Source: an uncultured Erythrobacter sp.
GTDB taxonomy: Bacteria; Pseudomonadota; Alphaproteobacteria; Sphingomonadales; Sphingomonadaceae
Reading direction: 5' to 3'
Length of the DNA stretch: 64,000 bases
Assembly: GCA_947498065.1 (NCBI GenBank)
Contig: CANMIS010000003.1
Coordinates: forward strand, 1-64,000
The notes beneath the pieces are model-generated. The model saw nothing but the letters and a program-made list of their open reading frames with translations, was not told the origin of the DNA and ran no database searches. Numbering within the stretch: position 1 is the first letter of the stretch; each line of letters opens with the position of its first letter. The position numbers and the translations under genes were made by a program. Positions 44,734-51,928 of this stretch are shown one piece after another.

Positions 44734-45600
44734 TCACCATCCCCCAGAGGCGCCGCCGCCTCCAAATGAACCGCCGCCGCCGGAGAACCCTCCGCCAAAG
44801 CCGCCGCCACCACCACCGAAGCCGCCTCCACCGCCGCCGCCGCTCATTGCACCGCGAACGATCGCGCTGCCAACTTCCCATAGGATGATGTCGCCGACCG
44901 TATCGCCCAAATCACGATCGCCGCCGCGCCGCCCCCAAGGGCCTTTGCCCTTCTTCGCGCGGTATTTGCGGCGCCGCCCGCGTCCGCGCAAAATGGGCAG
45001 GACGAAGAAGAAGAACATGAAGCCTAGCCAAATGAGGGCGCCCACCGGAAAGCCGCCATCGTTCTGGCTTTGCTGGCGCGATTGGCTGGCCTGCTGCGCG
45101 ACAAGTGCGGCCTCGTCTGGTGGCAATTGCAATTGCTGAACGATCGAATTTGTCCCAGCGACGATGCCGCCGGGATAATCATCTTGCTTGAAGCGCGGGA
45201 TGATCTGGTTCTGAATGATCAAAGAGGACAGGGCGTCAGTCAAATAGCCTTCAAGGCCATAGCCAACTTCGATCCGCACCTTCCGATCATTGGGCGCAAC
45301 AATCAGCAGCGCGCCGTCGTTGCGCTCCGCATCGCCTAGGCCCCACTCGCGGCCTAGCTGATAGCCAAAATCGCTGATGTCATAGCCTTGCAGGTCCGGG
45401 ATGGTCGTGACCACCAACTGTCGCTGAGATTGCGTCTCTAACGCTTCCAACTGGGCATTGAGCTGGGCCTCGACATCAGCGGGAATAATGTCCGCCGCAT
45501 CAACGACCCGCCCGGTCAGCTCAGGAAATTCCTGCGCGGCCAAAGGGCTCGCAAGCAGCGCAAGGAGCGCCGCAAAAGCGGTGAGGATGGGGCGAAACAT
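44734..45600 (-). CDS. TPM-domain protein, YgcG family, with glycine-rich tail
   Basis: 288 residues. The signal peptide ends PLAAQ, then a periplasmic TPM domain (about 24-155) opens FPELTGRVVDAADIIPADVE, then one membrane helix (about 190-207), a basic stretch (RGRGRRRKYRAKKGKG) and a Gly/Ser/Phe-rich tail of about 40 residues. This is the usual YgcG plan. Genes of this type typically accompany lemA, as here. The function is not established; a role in membrane or photosystem-like repair is only an analogy to plant Psb32. Confidence 0.88.
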   Translation of the reverse strand: MFRPILTAFAALLALLASPLAAQEFPELTGRVVDAADIIPADVEAQLNAQLEALETQSQRQLVVTTIPDLQGYDISDFGYQLGREWGLGDAERNDGALLIVAPNDRKVRIEVGYGLEGYLTDALSSLIIQNQIIPRFKQDDYPGGIVAGTNSIVQQLQLPPDEAALVAQQASQSRQQSQNDGGFPVGALIWLGFMFFFFVLPILRGRGRRRKYRAKKGKGPWGRRGGDRDLGDTVGDIILWEVGSAIVRGAMSGGGGGGGFGGGGGGFGGGFSGGGGSFGGGGASGGW

Positions 45601-45608
45601 TTTTGCGA

Positions 45609-46211
45609 TCAGTCTGACGTCAGGTCCAGCTCTGGCGCTTCTTCTGCGCCTTCAGTGGTTGCCGAGTAGGGCACCAGCGGCTCTGCACCGTGGATGATGT
45701 TCGCACCAATCGTATCGGGGAAGGTGCGGATCGTGGTGTTATACTGGCGCACGGCTTCGTTGTAATCGCGCAGTGAAACAGCGATCCGGTTTTCCGTGCC
45801 TTCAAGCTGGCTTTGCAAGGTGATGAAACCCTGCGTCGAGGTGATCTGCGGATAGGCTTCAAAACTGGCGAGCAAACGTCCAATTCCTTGGCTCATTTGA
45901 CTTTGCGCGGCGGCAAACTCTTCCATCTTTGCACCATCAGCAAGGTCGTCAGTCGTGACATTCACGCTAGTGGCTTTAGCGCGGGCCTCGGTTACTTCGG
46001 TTAGGATGGCGCGCTCGTTTTCAGCAGCACCTTGAGCGACTTCGGCCAGATTGGGGATCAGGTTCGCGCGGCGCTGAAACTGAGCCTCGACATCGGCCCA
46101 TTTGGCTTTCGCATTTTCTTCAGCGGCGGGCACCGAGTTGATGCCGCAAGCTGCGAGACCCAAAGAAGCGGCCGCGACCAGCGCAAAGCGGCGAATATTC
46201 CTAAAATTCAT
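45609..46211 (-). CDS. lemA: LemA family lipoprotein
   Basis: 200 residues. A lipobox ends LGLAAC near residue 22. The helical domain begins KWADVEAQFQRRANLIPNLAEVAQG, the family hallmark, and continues with SFEAYPQITSTQGFITLQSQLEGTENRIAVSLRDYNEAVRQYN. LemA proteins occur with TPM/YgcG genes; function unknown. It is the first gene of lemA-ygcG-like-TPM, eight bases before the YgcG-like start, and divergent from mscL. Confidence 0.93.
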   Translation of the reverse strand: MNFRNIRRFALVAAASLGLAACGINSVPAAEENAKAKWADVEAQFQRRANLIPNLAEVAQGAAENERAILTEVTEARAKATSVNVTTDDLADGAKMEEFAAAQSQMSQGIGRLLASFEAYPQITSTQGFITLQSQLEGTENRIAVSLRDYNEAVRQYNTTIRTFPDTIGANIIHGAEPLVPYSATTEGAEEAPELDLTSD

Positions 46212-46392
46212 GAATGTCCCTTTCCCTCGCGCAGCCAGATCGGCGCGCGCACCATCAAGAAGTGTGTCCTGTACTATAGATATAGCACACCTAAGCTCGC
46301 TTTCAAGCGGTGGACGGACGGCGCAGGGCGCTTGGCAAGGGCTGAATTTGCTGCGAAATAGCGGGTGAATTCGGGTCTAGGGAGAAAATAAT

Positions 46393-46818
46393 ATGTTTTC
46401 GGAATTCAAAGATTTTATCGCCAAAGGCAACGTCATGGAATTGGCCGTTGCGGTCATTATCGCTGGCGCATTTGCGATCATCGTCGCATCGATGACCTCT
46501 GATCTGATCATGCCGATCGTCGGCTTGATCTTCGGCGATGTTGATTTCAGCAACAAATACATCGTTTTGTCGGGCGAAGTCGATGCAGGCATGAGCCTGG
46601 AAGCAGCGCGCGAGGCGGGCGCCAATGTTCTCGCATGGGGCGCGTTTGTTACCGCAGTGATCAACTTCGTGATCCTCGCCTTCATCATCTTCCTGCTGGT
46701 TCGCTACGCTGAAAAAGCAAAAGCGAAGTTTGAAAAGCAAGAAGAAGAGGCAGCGGAAGAGGCCGGTCCAAGCGAGATCGATCTGCTCACCGAAATCCGT
46801 GACGCACTGAAAAAGTAA
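46393..46818 (+). CDS. mscL: Large-conductance mechanosensitive channel
   Basis: 141 residues. The N-terminal amphipathic helix FKDFIAKGNVMELAVAVIIAGAF leads into TM1, the periplasmic loop and TM2 (WGAFVTAVINFVILAFIIFLLVR), then a charged cytoplasmic helix ending in a pentamer bundle. It opens to release solutes during osmotic downshock. GGGAGA lies upstream of the ATG. It has its own hairpin at 46838-46859 and is monocistronic. Confidence 0.97.
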   Translation: MFSEFKDFIAKGNVMELAVAVIIAGAFAIIVASMTSDLIMPIVGLIFGDVDFSNKYIVLSGEVDAGMSLEAAREAGANVLAWGAFVTAVINFVILAFIIFLLVRYAEKAKAKFEKQEEEAAEEAGPSEIDLLTEIRDALKK

Positions 46819-46837
46819 GGCGTCGTTGTTTGGGTGC

Positions 46838-46859
46838 GCTCGGGACTTCGGTCCCGAGC
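46838..46859 (+). terminator. Stem-loop after mscL, probable terminator
   Basis: GCTCGGGAC and GTCCCGAGC form a perfect 9-bp stem with a TTCG tetraloop. It lies 19 bases after the stop. There is no run of T, so termination efficiency is uncertain; it may also protect the 3' end. Confidence 0.65.
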
Positions 46860-46862
46860 TTG

Positions 46863-46948
46863 CCTAGCCACCCGCGCCCTCCACCCTTCCACCCGGATGG
46901 TATCCCGGTAGGCTCCGGGTGGAAGGGTGGAGGGAGCGGGTGGCTAGG
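46863..46948. repeat. 34-bp near-perfect inverted repeat downstream of mscL
   Basis: The arms 46863-46896 (starting CCTAGCCACCCGCGCCCTCC) and 46915-46948 are inverted copies with one mismatch in 34, around an 18-base loop. It is not coding. The size and perfection suggest a dispersed palindromic element or a MITE-like remnant rather than a normal terminator. No second copy was noticed in the window. Confidence 0.75.
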
Positions 46949-46971
46949 ACTGCCACAAACTAAGCATACAC

Positions 46972-46999
46972 TTCACATTAAGCGGGCAGGGTCTATATA
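46972..46999 (+). promoter_or_regulatory. Possible promoter of the tmRNA gene
   Basis: TTCACA (46972-46977) and TATATA (46994-46999) are separated by 16 bases, giving a transcript start near 47006. The perfect TATAAT at 47042-47047 appears instead to lie inside the acceptor RNA, because the bases around it pair with the coding half. Confidence 0.3.
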
Positions 47000-47029
47000 G
47001 GTTCTGCCCGTTTTTGCGGGATATGGCGA

Positions 47030-47345
47030 TAAATTGCTGCGTATAATAGATGCAACGGACCCGGGGGCAGTACCCGGCGGCTCCACCATAACTCTCGGTT
47101 TTCACGGGGTTTTTGACGGGGCCGAACTAGGATCGACGTGTGTTGAAAGGCGTAGTTTTTGCCCGGGTTGAGAAACCCCGTAAAAGGCTCATTTTTATAA
47201 GTGCAAACGATAACGAAGCACTCGCAATCGCAGCGTAATGTGACGGCTTAACGGCCTGAATTTACAAAGCTAAAGCGCGGTTGGACCCACCGGGCAACAG
47301 AAGCGGATTCCGGGGGCCCGGGGGGGCCTAGCAACAGAACCCCCC
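47030..47345 (+). ncRNA. ssrA: tmRNA, two-piece (permuted) alphaproteobacterial type
   Basis: Rescues stalled ribosomes. The acceptor half comes first and ends with encoded CCA at 47086-47088; its T arm is CCGGG-GGCAGTA-CCCGG. The coding half starts at 47118: GGGGCCG there pairs with CGGCTCC (47078-47084) to rebuild the seven-pair acceptor stem. Further pairing joins GTTG (47142-47145) with CAAC (47053-47056) and GCGTAG (47150-47155) with CTGCGT (47037-47042). The tag frame runs 47203-47238 and encodes ANDNEALAIAA, then TAA. Order and tag are diagnostic of the permuted form, in which the intervening segment 47089-47117 is removed. The outer ends are approximate. Confidence 0.93.
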
Positions 47346-47355
47346 ACCTTTTCTT
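47320..47355 (+). terminator. Probable terminator of the tmRNA gene
   Basis: GGGGGGG (47320-47326) and CCCCCC (47340-47345) enclose a 13-base loop and are followed by ACCTTTTCTT. It matches the 3' end of the tmRNA precursor. Confidence 0.6.
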
Positions 47356-47540
47356 ACAAATTTATATGTGTGTGGCGCGGCGTATACCTGTGCGCGCGCG
47401 TTTCTGTCGCTGCAGATCAATAGCTCGGTTGGCTAGCAAAGCCTGTACTAACTGTATGGCTGTGTCGCACGAGCTGTGTCTGCTTTTGACGGTGGGAGCG
47501 GGCATTGATGAAATTCGCTTTTTCCGGCAATTGGAGATGC

Positions 47541-47858
47541 ATGAATATCATTATCGTCTTTGAATGTGAGGAAGAGGCTCGACGGAAAAAGATCGAAGCC
47601 GCAATTAAGCTGCATGGTGATTGGGGGCTAATGACGTCAGATGCCATTCTCCTCGAAACAGCCCATGACATTCGAATCTTGATGGAGGAGCTGCAACCTT
47701 TGCTAGGCCCAAAAGACAATCTTTGGATGTTCCAAGCGAAGGCACCTTGGAGCAGTCACGGGATTTGTATCGTAGAAGATCACGCTGCGGCTTTAATGGG
47801 ACCAGCTGTCGATTTTATACCTAAGGATTGGGATGAAGAAGCAGGCTACCGGCGATAG
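47541..47858 (+). CDS. Hypothetical protein, possible SinR/Cas2-like ferredoxin fold
   Basis: 105 residues. I do not recognise a named family with certainty. The order of features MNIIIVFECE (first strand), KIEAAIKLHGDWGL, AILLETAHDIRILMEELQPLL and KDNLWMFQAK resembles the stand-alone SinR-like and VapD/Cas2-like proteins: strand, helix, G-W, strand, helix, D-x-L-hydrophobic strand. GGAG lies four bases before ATG 47541; a longer frame from 47505 is possible. Base composition looks lower in GC than its neighbours, and the gene sits just behind tmRNA, a common landing site of mobile DNA, so it may be acquired. No integrase is present. Confidence 0.5.
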   Translation: MNIIIVFECEEEARRKKIEAAIKLHGDWGLMTSDAILLETAHDIRILMEELQPLLGPKDNLWMFQAKAPWSSHGICIVEDHAAALMGPAVDFIPKDWDEEAGYRR

Positions 47859-47896
47859 TGACGGGCACCGGGTGAAACTGTGACGCAACCGGCAGT

Positions 47897-48148
47897 TCAG
47901 CCCTCTACGCTTTCTGCCGCCTCACGCACCCGCTCAGCCTTCTCGTATTTCAAGCAATCGAGGATTTTCGCCCCGGCCAGAAACACAGCGCCGGTGGTTG
48001 CCAGGAACAGCAGCTGTCCGCCCCATCCGGGATATTCTTGCAGATAGGCTGCGCCGCGCGATGTCGCGCCGAGTGCCAGCGCGTAAATGATCACGAAGGC
48101 TTCGAACCTTGTCTTGATGACAAACAGCCTTCCGATCTTACGCAGCAT
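47897..48148 (-). CDS. Small membrane protein of unknown function
   Basis: 83 residues. MLRKIGRLFVIKTRFEAFVIIYALALGA begins with a basic amphipathic segment and a membrane helix (about 13-33), and a second helix (LLFLATTGAVFLAGAKILDC) lies near residues 45-65, followed by a charged tail. ATG 48148 is chosen because GGAGAAACC precedes it closely. I think the sequence type recurs in sphingomonads, but no function is known. It converges on the orphan gene upstream in the window and is separate from the ast operon. Confidence 0.65.
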   Translation of the reverse strand: MLRKIGRLFVIKTRFEAFVIIYALALGATSRGAAYLQEYPGWGGQLLFLATTGAVFLAGAKILDCLKYEKAERVREAAESVEG

Positions 48149-48284
48149 GGTTTCTCCGCCGTTAAACACTTCGCATTTCTGGGTGCAAGTGCCGTGCCAG
48201 CAACGCTTTTTTGCGCGGCTGATTGGTTAACGATTGGCGAAGTGTAAGCATGCCCGACGCAGCCGCCAAGCGCGTTAACTTTGT

Positions 48285-49550
48285 TTAACCGAGTTCTGTG
48301 AGTTCCAGCGCGGTGAGCAGTGCTGCTCTTGCGGCGATCACCGAGCTTGCAAGGGTTTCGCTGCCGATATCGACCGGATCCACTTGCCCGGGCCAGTTGG
48401 CTTCGATCACACCCGCCATCATGTCGGCCTTGCTCTCGGTCAGGAGGAAGCGTGGATCAACGGTCGCCGGATCGCACACGACGCGCAGTCGCAGACAGGC
48501 GGGGCCGCCGCCATTGGCCATGCTTTGACGCACATCAACGGGTATGACTTCGCGGATTGGCCCATTGCTGGCGAGCATGTCCTCGCACCAAGCCCAAACG
48601 CTGGCGCTTTCACGGCATTCCTCTGGCACGATCAAAGCCATGCCGCCACCGGGCTGGGTTACGAGTTGAGCATTGAACAGATAGGTGCGGATCGCCTCGG
48701 CTAGACTGACGGCGCTGCTCGGCACCTCGACCACTTCGAGCGCAGGGAAGGCAGCGCGCATCGCTTCATAAGCGCCTTGCTGATCGGCGAATGCCTCCGC
48801 ATGGGTGAACAGCACATGTTCGTTCGCCACTGCAACGACGTCATTGTGGAACGCGCCGGCTTCGATCGCGGCTGGGTTCTGTTCGATGAAGACACAGGCG
48901 TCTGGGTTCAGACCATGGAGGCGGGCGACTGCGCGGCTTGCCTGCTCATGCTGGCGCGCCGGGAACTTTCCACCCGGACGGCCATAGACGAACACTTCGA
49001 CCCCATTGCTGCCATGCCCTTCGCACAGGCGCATATGGTTGGCCGCGCCTTCATCGCCAAAACTTGGTGGGACGGCGTCATGCACGGCGAAATGCGCGCT
49101 GTTGCCAAAGGCGATGTCGAGCATGCGCTTGGTGTCAGGCCATTCTTGCGCCCGGTGGAGCATGGTGACTAGATTGGCGGGCGTCAGATGACATTTGCCG
49201 TCGGCGGTATCTGGCGCTGGGCTGACTGTGGCAGCGTTGGCTGTCCACATGCTGGATGCTGACCAAGCCGCGGCGAGAAGCTGGCGCGGGGTGCCCTCAT
49301 CCACCGCCAGTTGCTGGGTCAGAGCAGTGTTTGGCCGGGGCAGGGGAAGCAGGAAGCCTTGATGCCCAAACCGCGCAAGGTTGCCGCGCATTTTCTCCAG
49401 GCCTTGGAGCGCAGCGGCGCGCGGGTAAGACACATCGCCGCCGTGGCTGGCGCTGGCGATATTGCCAAGGGATAGACCGGCGTAATTGTGGCTAGGCCCG
49501 ACGATGCCGTCGAAATTGACCTCAACCAGTTTGGTGTCTGGGCCGCTCAT
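48285..49550 (-). CDS. astB: N-succinylarginine dihydrolase
   Basis: Converts N2-succinylarginine to N2-succinylornithine, two ammonia and CO2 in the arginine succinyltransferase (AST) pathway. The 421-residue length fits. The family N-terminus VNFDGIVGPSHNYAGLSLGN and the C-terminal GGGPACLRLRVV, which holds the catalytic Cys, are both present. The start overlaps the astA stop as ATGA. With the M20 hydrolase and astA it forms a three-gene operon; astC and astD are not in the window. Confidence 0.96.
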   Translation of the reverse strand: MSGPDTKLVEVNFDGIVGPSHNYAGLSLGNIASASHGGDVSYPRAAALQGLEKMRGNLARFGHQGFLLPLPRPNTALTQQLAVDEGTPRQLLAAAWSASSMWTANAATVSPAPDTADGKCHLTPANLVTMLHRAQEWPDTKRMLDIAFGNSAHFAVHDAVPPSFGDEGAANHMRLCEGHGSNGVEVFVYGRPGGKFPARQHEQASRAVARLHGLNPDACVFIEQNPAAIEAGAFHNDVVAVANEHVLFTHAEAFADQQGAYEAMRAAFPALEVVEVPSSAVSLAEAIRTYLFNAQLVTQPGGGMALIVPEECRESASVWAWCEDMLASNGPIREVIPVDVRQSMANGGGPACLRLRVVCDPATVDPRFLLTESKADMMAGVIEANWPGQVDPVDIGSETLASSVIAARAALLTALELTELG

Positions 49551-50563
49551 CGAGCAACGCTCCACACGGTGTCGTCTGTGCTTACATCGAGTGTGTCAGC
49601 GGCAACTGAGTCGATCGCGATTGAGCCGTCATCGGAGGCTGAACGCACGCCATAGCACGCGCGGAAATCGCTCAGCGAGCCGGTCGCGATCAAGGCTTTC
49701 TCGCCCTCGGTATTCTCTACGCCTGCAATTTTTGCGGCAGTTGAGCCAGCCACGCTTTTCACCTGATCAGTCTTGGCGATCATGCTGGGCCCGCCGTCAA
49801 AGATGTCGACATAGCCTTCGTAGGCAAAGCCCTCCTTCTCCAGCATCCGCATGGCCGCGCGGCCAGTGGGGTGGGGCAGGCCGATGACCTTCTTCGCTTC
49901 ATCGTCGAGCATGGCGACATAGACCGGATGTTTGGGCATTAGATCGGCAATAAACTGGTTGCCGTTGATGGCGTTGAAATAGTCCGCCTCTTGAAAGCCC
50001 ATTCCGAAAAAGCGCCCAGCGACACCGTCCCAAAATGGCGATCCGCCGCGCTCGTCAATGATACCGCGCAGTTCCGCCAGCACTCGGTCGGCGAAGCGTT
50101 TGCGGTGCATCGCCATGAACAGATAGCGGCTGCGCGCGAGCAGTAAGCCGAGCCCGCCTGCGCGCTCATTGGGGTGGAGGAACAATCCGCCAACTTCGCT
50201 TGATCCTTCCAGATCGGTCACAAGGCTGAGCATTTCTGCGCGAACTGTGCGATCCAATTCCTGACTGTATTGGGTCAGCGTGTTGAGGCGGTAGGAATAG
50301 AACGGCCATTGCTGCCCGACCTGCGTCATCAATTGGCAGGTCCCGCGCACCGCGCCAGTGGCGACGTTCTCTAGAACCAGGACGAAGGTCTCATTAGTCA
50401 GCTCGTCGCCGGTGTTGGCGAACGCTTTGGCTGAGGTTTCGAGCTTGGCAGCAAGCGCGTCACGGTCAGCGGGAAGGTTGGTAAACCCGCCGCCGGTCAG
50501 CTTTGCCATTTCGTACAAATGCTCAAGATCGGACGTGCGCGATGCGCGCATGCGAAAGGTCAA
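49547..50563 (-). CDS. astA: Arginine N-succinyltransferase
   Basis: Transfers succinyl from succinyl-CoA to arginine, the first AST step. 338 residues with the GNAT-like fold: FRMRASRTSDLEHLYEMAKLTGGGFTNLPADRDAL at the start, SSEVGGLFLHPNERAGGLGLLLARSRYLFMA (CoA-binding region) and FWDGVAGRFFGMGFQEADYFNAINGNQFIADLMPKHPVY, all typical of AstA. Its ATG overlaps the hydrolase stop, and its stop overlaps astB, so translation is coupled throughout. Confidence 0.96.
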   Translation of the reverse strand: MTFRMRASRTSDLEHLYEMAKLTGGGFTNLPADRDALAAKLETSAKAFANTGDELTNETFVLVLENVATGAVRGTCQLMTQVGQQWPFYSYRLNTLTQYSQELDRTVRAEMLSLVTDLEGSSEVGGLFLHPNERAGGLGLLLARSRYLFMAMHRKRFADRVLAELRGIIDERGGSPFWDGVAGRFFGMGFQEADYFNAINGNQFIADLMPKHPVYVAMLDDEAKKVIGLPHPTGRAAMRMLEKEGFAYEGYVDIFDGGPSMIAKTDQVKSVAGSTAAKIAGVENTEGEKALIATGSLSDFRACYGVRSASDDGSIAIDSVAADTLDVSTDDTVWSVAR

Positions 50564-51753
50564 TGCATGTCTCCAGCAGCAATGCGAGAAAGAACGAGAG
50601 CGGATAGAGCGGCGCGCTCTGTCAGGCTCGAAACGATAAGAAATTCATCGGGTGAATGGATGTTGCCGCCGCGCACGCCCATGGTGTCGACCACGGGCAC
50701 GCCGCAGGCGGCAATATTGTTGCCATCGCACACGCCGCCGGTCGATTTCCAGGCGATTTTCTGGCCCAATTGTGCGCCGCATTTCTGCACCAGATCAAAC
50801 AGTTTTTGCGCTCCTTCATCCACGGGCTTGGGTGGGCGCGTTACGCCCCCATGCCGGTGCGTGGAGACTTCGTGATCACTTTCAATGCTGCGCAGCAAAG
50901 CGTTGAGATTGTTCTCGAAGCTTTCCATAGCCTCTGTGCTCTTTGGGCGTATGTTGAAGCGCAAAACCGAGTGGTCCGGCACGACATTATTGGCCGCTCC
51001 GCCTTCCAGTTTTGCGGGGTTTACGGTGATGTCTTCCCGCTCCATTGCCTTCAGCCGCAGGATCAAGTCCGCCGCTGCAACAATCGCATTGCGACCCTCG
51101 TGCGGATTGCGGCCCGCATGAGCTGATTTGCCGGTTATGATGATGGAGTAATTCCCCGTGCCGCCGCGCGCGTGCGCCAATGTTCCATCAGGCAGAGCCG
51201 CCGGTTCAAAAGTGAGCGCGGCAAGTTTTCCGCGCGCCATTTCGGCAATCAAAGCGGAGCTTGCGAGAGACCCAGTTTCCTCGTCGGAATTGATCATCAC
51301 ATCATAGCCGATCGCTGAGGAACCCGGCATCGTTTCAAACGCTGTTAGCGCATGGAGAATGACGGCAATCCCGCCCTTCATATCGGCCACGCCCGGACCA
51401 TTCAGCACGTCGTCTTCCAGCCAGGTAAGATTCTGAAACGAATGCTCTTGCGGAAAGACCGTATCCATATGCCCGGTCAACAAGATGCGAGCATTTGCCT
51501 GTGGGCGGACGCGCAGGACCATATGCTGGCCGCTCGGCTTATCAAACTCGCTGCCGTCAGCGGCAATGGCGGTGACGGGCGCTGGATCGATCAGTTCAAC
51601 TTTACCGGGCAGGGCGGAGAAAGCGTCGGCCAGTTTGCTAGCCTGCTGGGCAAGTCCTTCGATATTGCCGGTGCCGGTGTTGATCGCGCACCAGTCTTGC
51701 ACTTGGGCGAGCATTGCAGCGGCATCAAATTTTTCAAGAATTTCGCTTGTCAT
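50560..51753 (-). CDS. M20 family metallopeptidase, first gene of the ast operon
   Basis: 397 residues. The two-zinc M20 ligands are in place: LLTGHMDTVF (His, Asp), GPGVADMKGG (Asp), INSDEETGS (Glu-Glu), and GGNIHSPDEF (His). The dimerisation domain lies between. Relatives include glutamate carboxypeptidase G2. In the AST pathway the last step, succinylglutamate desuccinylation, is usually done by AstE (M14 type); this M20 enzyme may take that place, but that is inference from operon position. ATG 51753 was preferred to the longer frame because it begins MTSEILEKFD. Confidence 0.88.
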   Translation of the reverse strand: MTSEILEKFDAAAMLAQVQDWCAINTGTGNIEGLAQQASKLADAFSALPGKVELIDPAPVTAIAADGSEFDKPSGQHMVLRVRPQANARILLTGHMDTVFPQEHSFQNLTWLEDDVLNGPGVADMKGGIAVILHALTAFETMPGSSAIGYDVMINSDEETGSLASSALIAEMARGKLAALTFEPAALPDGTLAHARGGTGNYSIIITGKSAHAGRNPHEGRNAIVAAADLILRLKAMEREDITVNPAKLEGGAANNVVPDHSVLRFNIRPKSTEAMESFENNLNALLRSIESDHEVSTHRHGGVTRPPKPVDEGAQKLFDLVQKCGAQLGQKIAWKSTGGVCDGNNIAACGVPVVDTMGVRGGNIHSPDEFLIVSSLTERAALSALVLSRIAAGDMH

Positions 51754-51928
51754 TGATGACTGCTCTAGCGGCGCGGACGCGATCATCCAAGCGGTGGTTT
51801 TGAAGTGGGGCTTTCACCCGTTGCAATCCGCATTGGCTTTGGCCATAGGCTGGGGCGTCCTCCTCCCCAGGAACCTATGTTGATCTGTTCGCGGCCGCTG
51901 CGCTGCGCGTTGGAGTGTTAGAGGACTT

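Noticed and set aside
47042..47047. Perfect TATAAT taken as a -10 promoter element
   Set aside because: It lies between bases that pair with the tmRNA coding half (CTGCGT with GCGTAG, CAAC with GTTG), so it is probably inside the acceptor RNA.
47366..47563. 65-codon open frame after tmRNA
   Set aside because: Arg- and Cys-rich, no ribosome site, and it overlaps the better supported gene at 47541.
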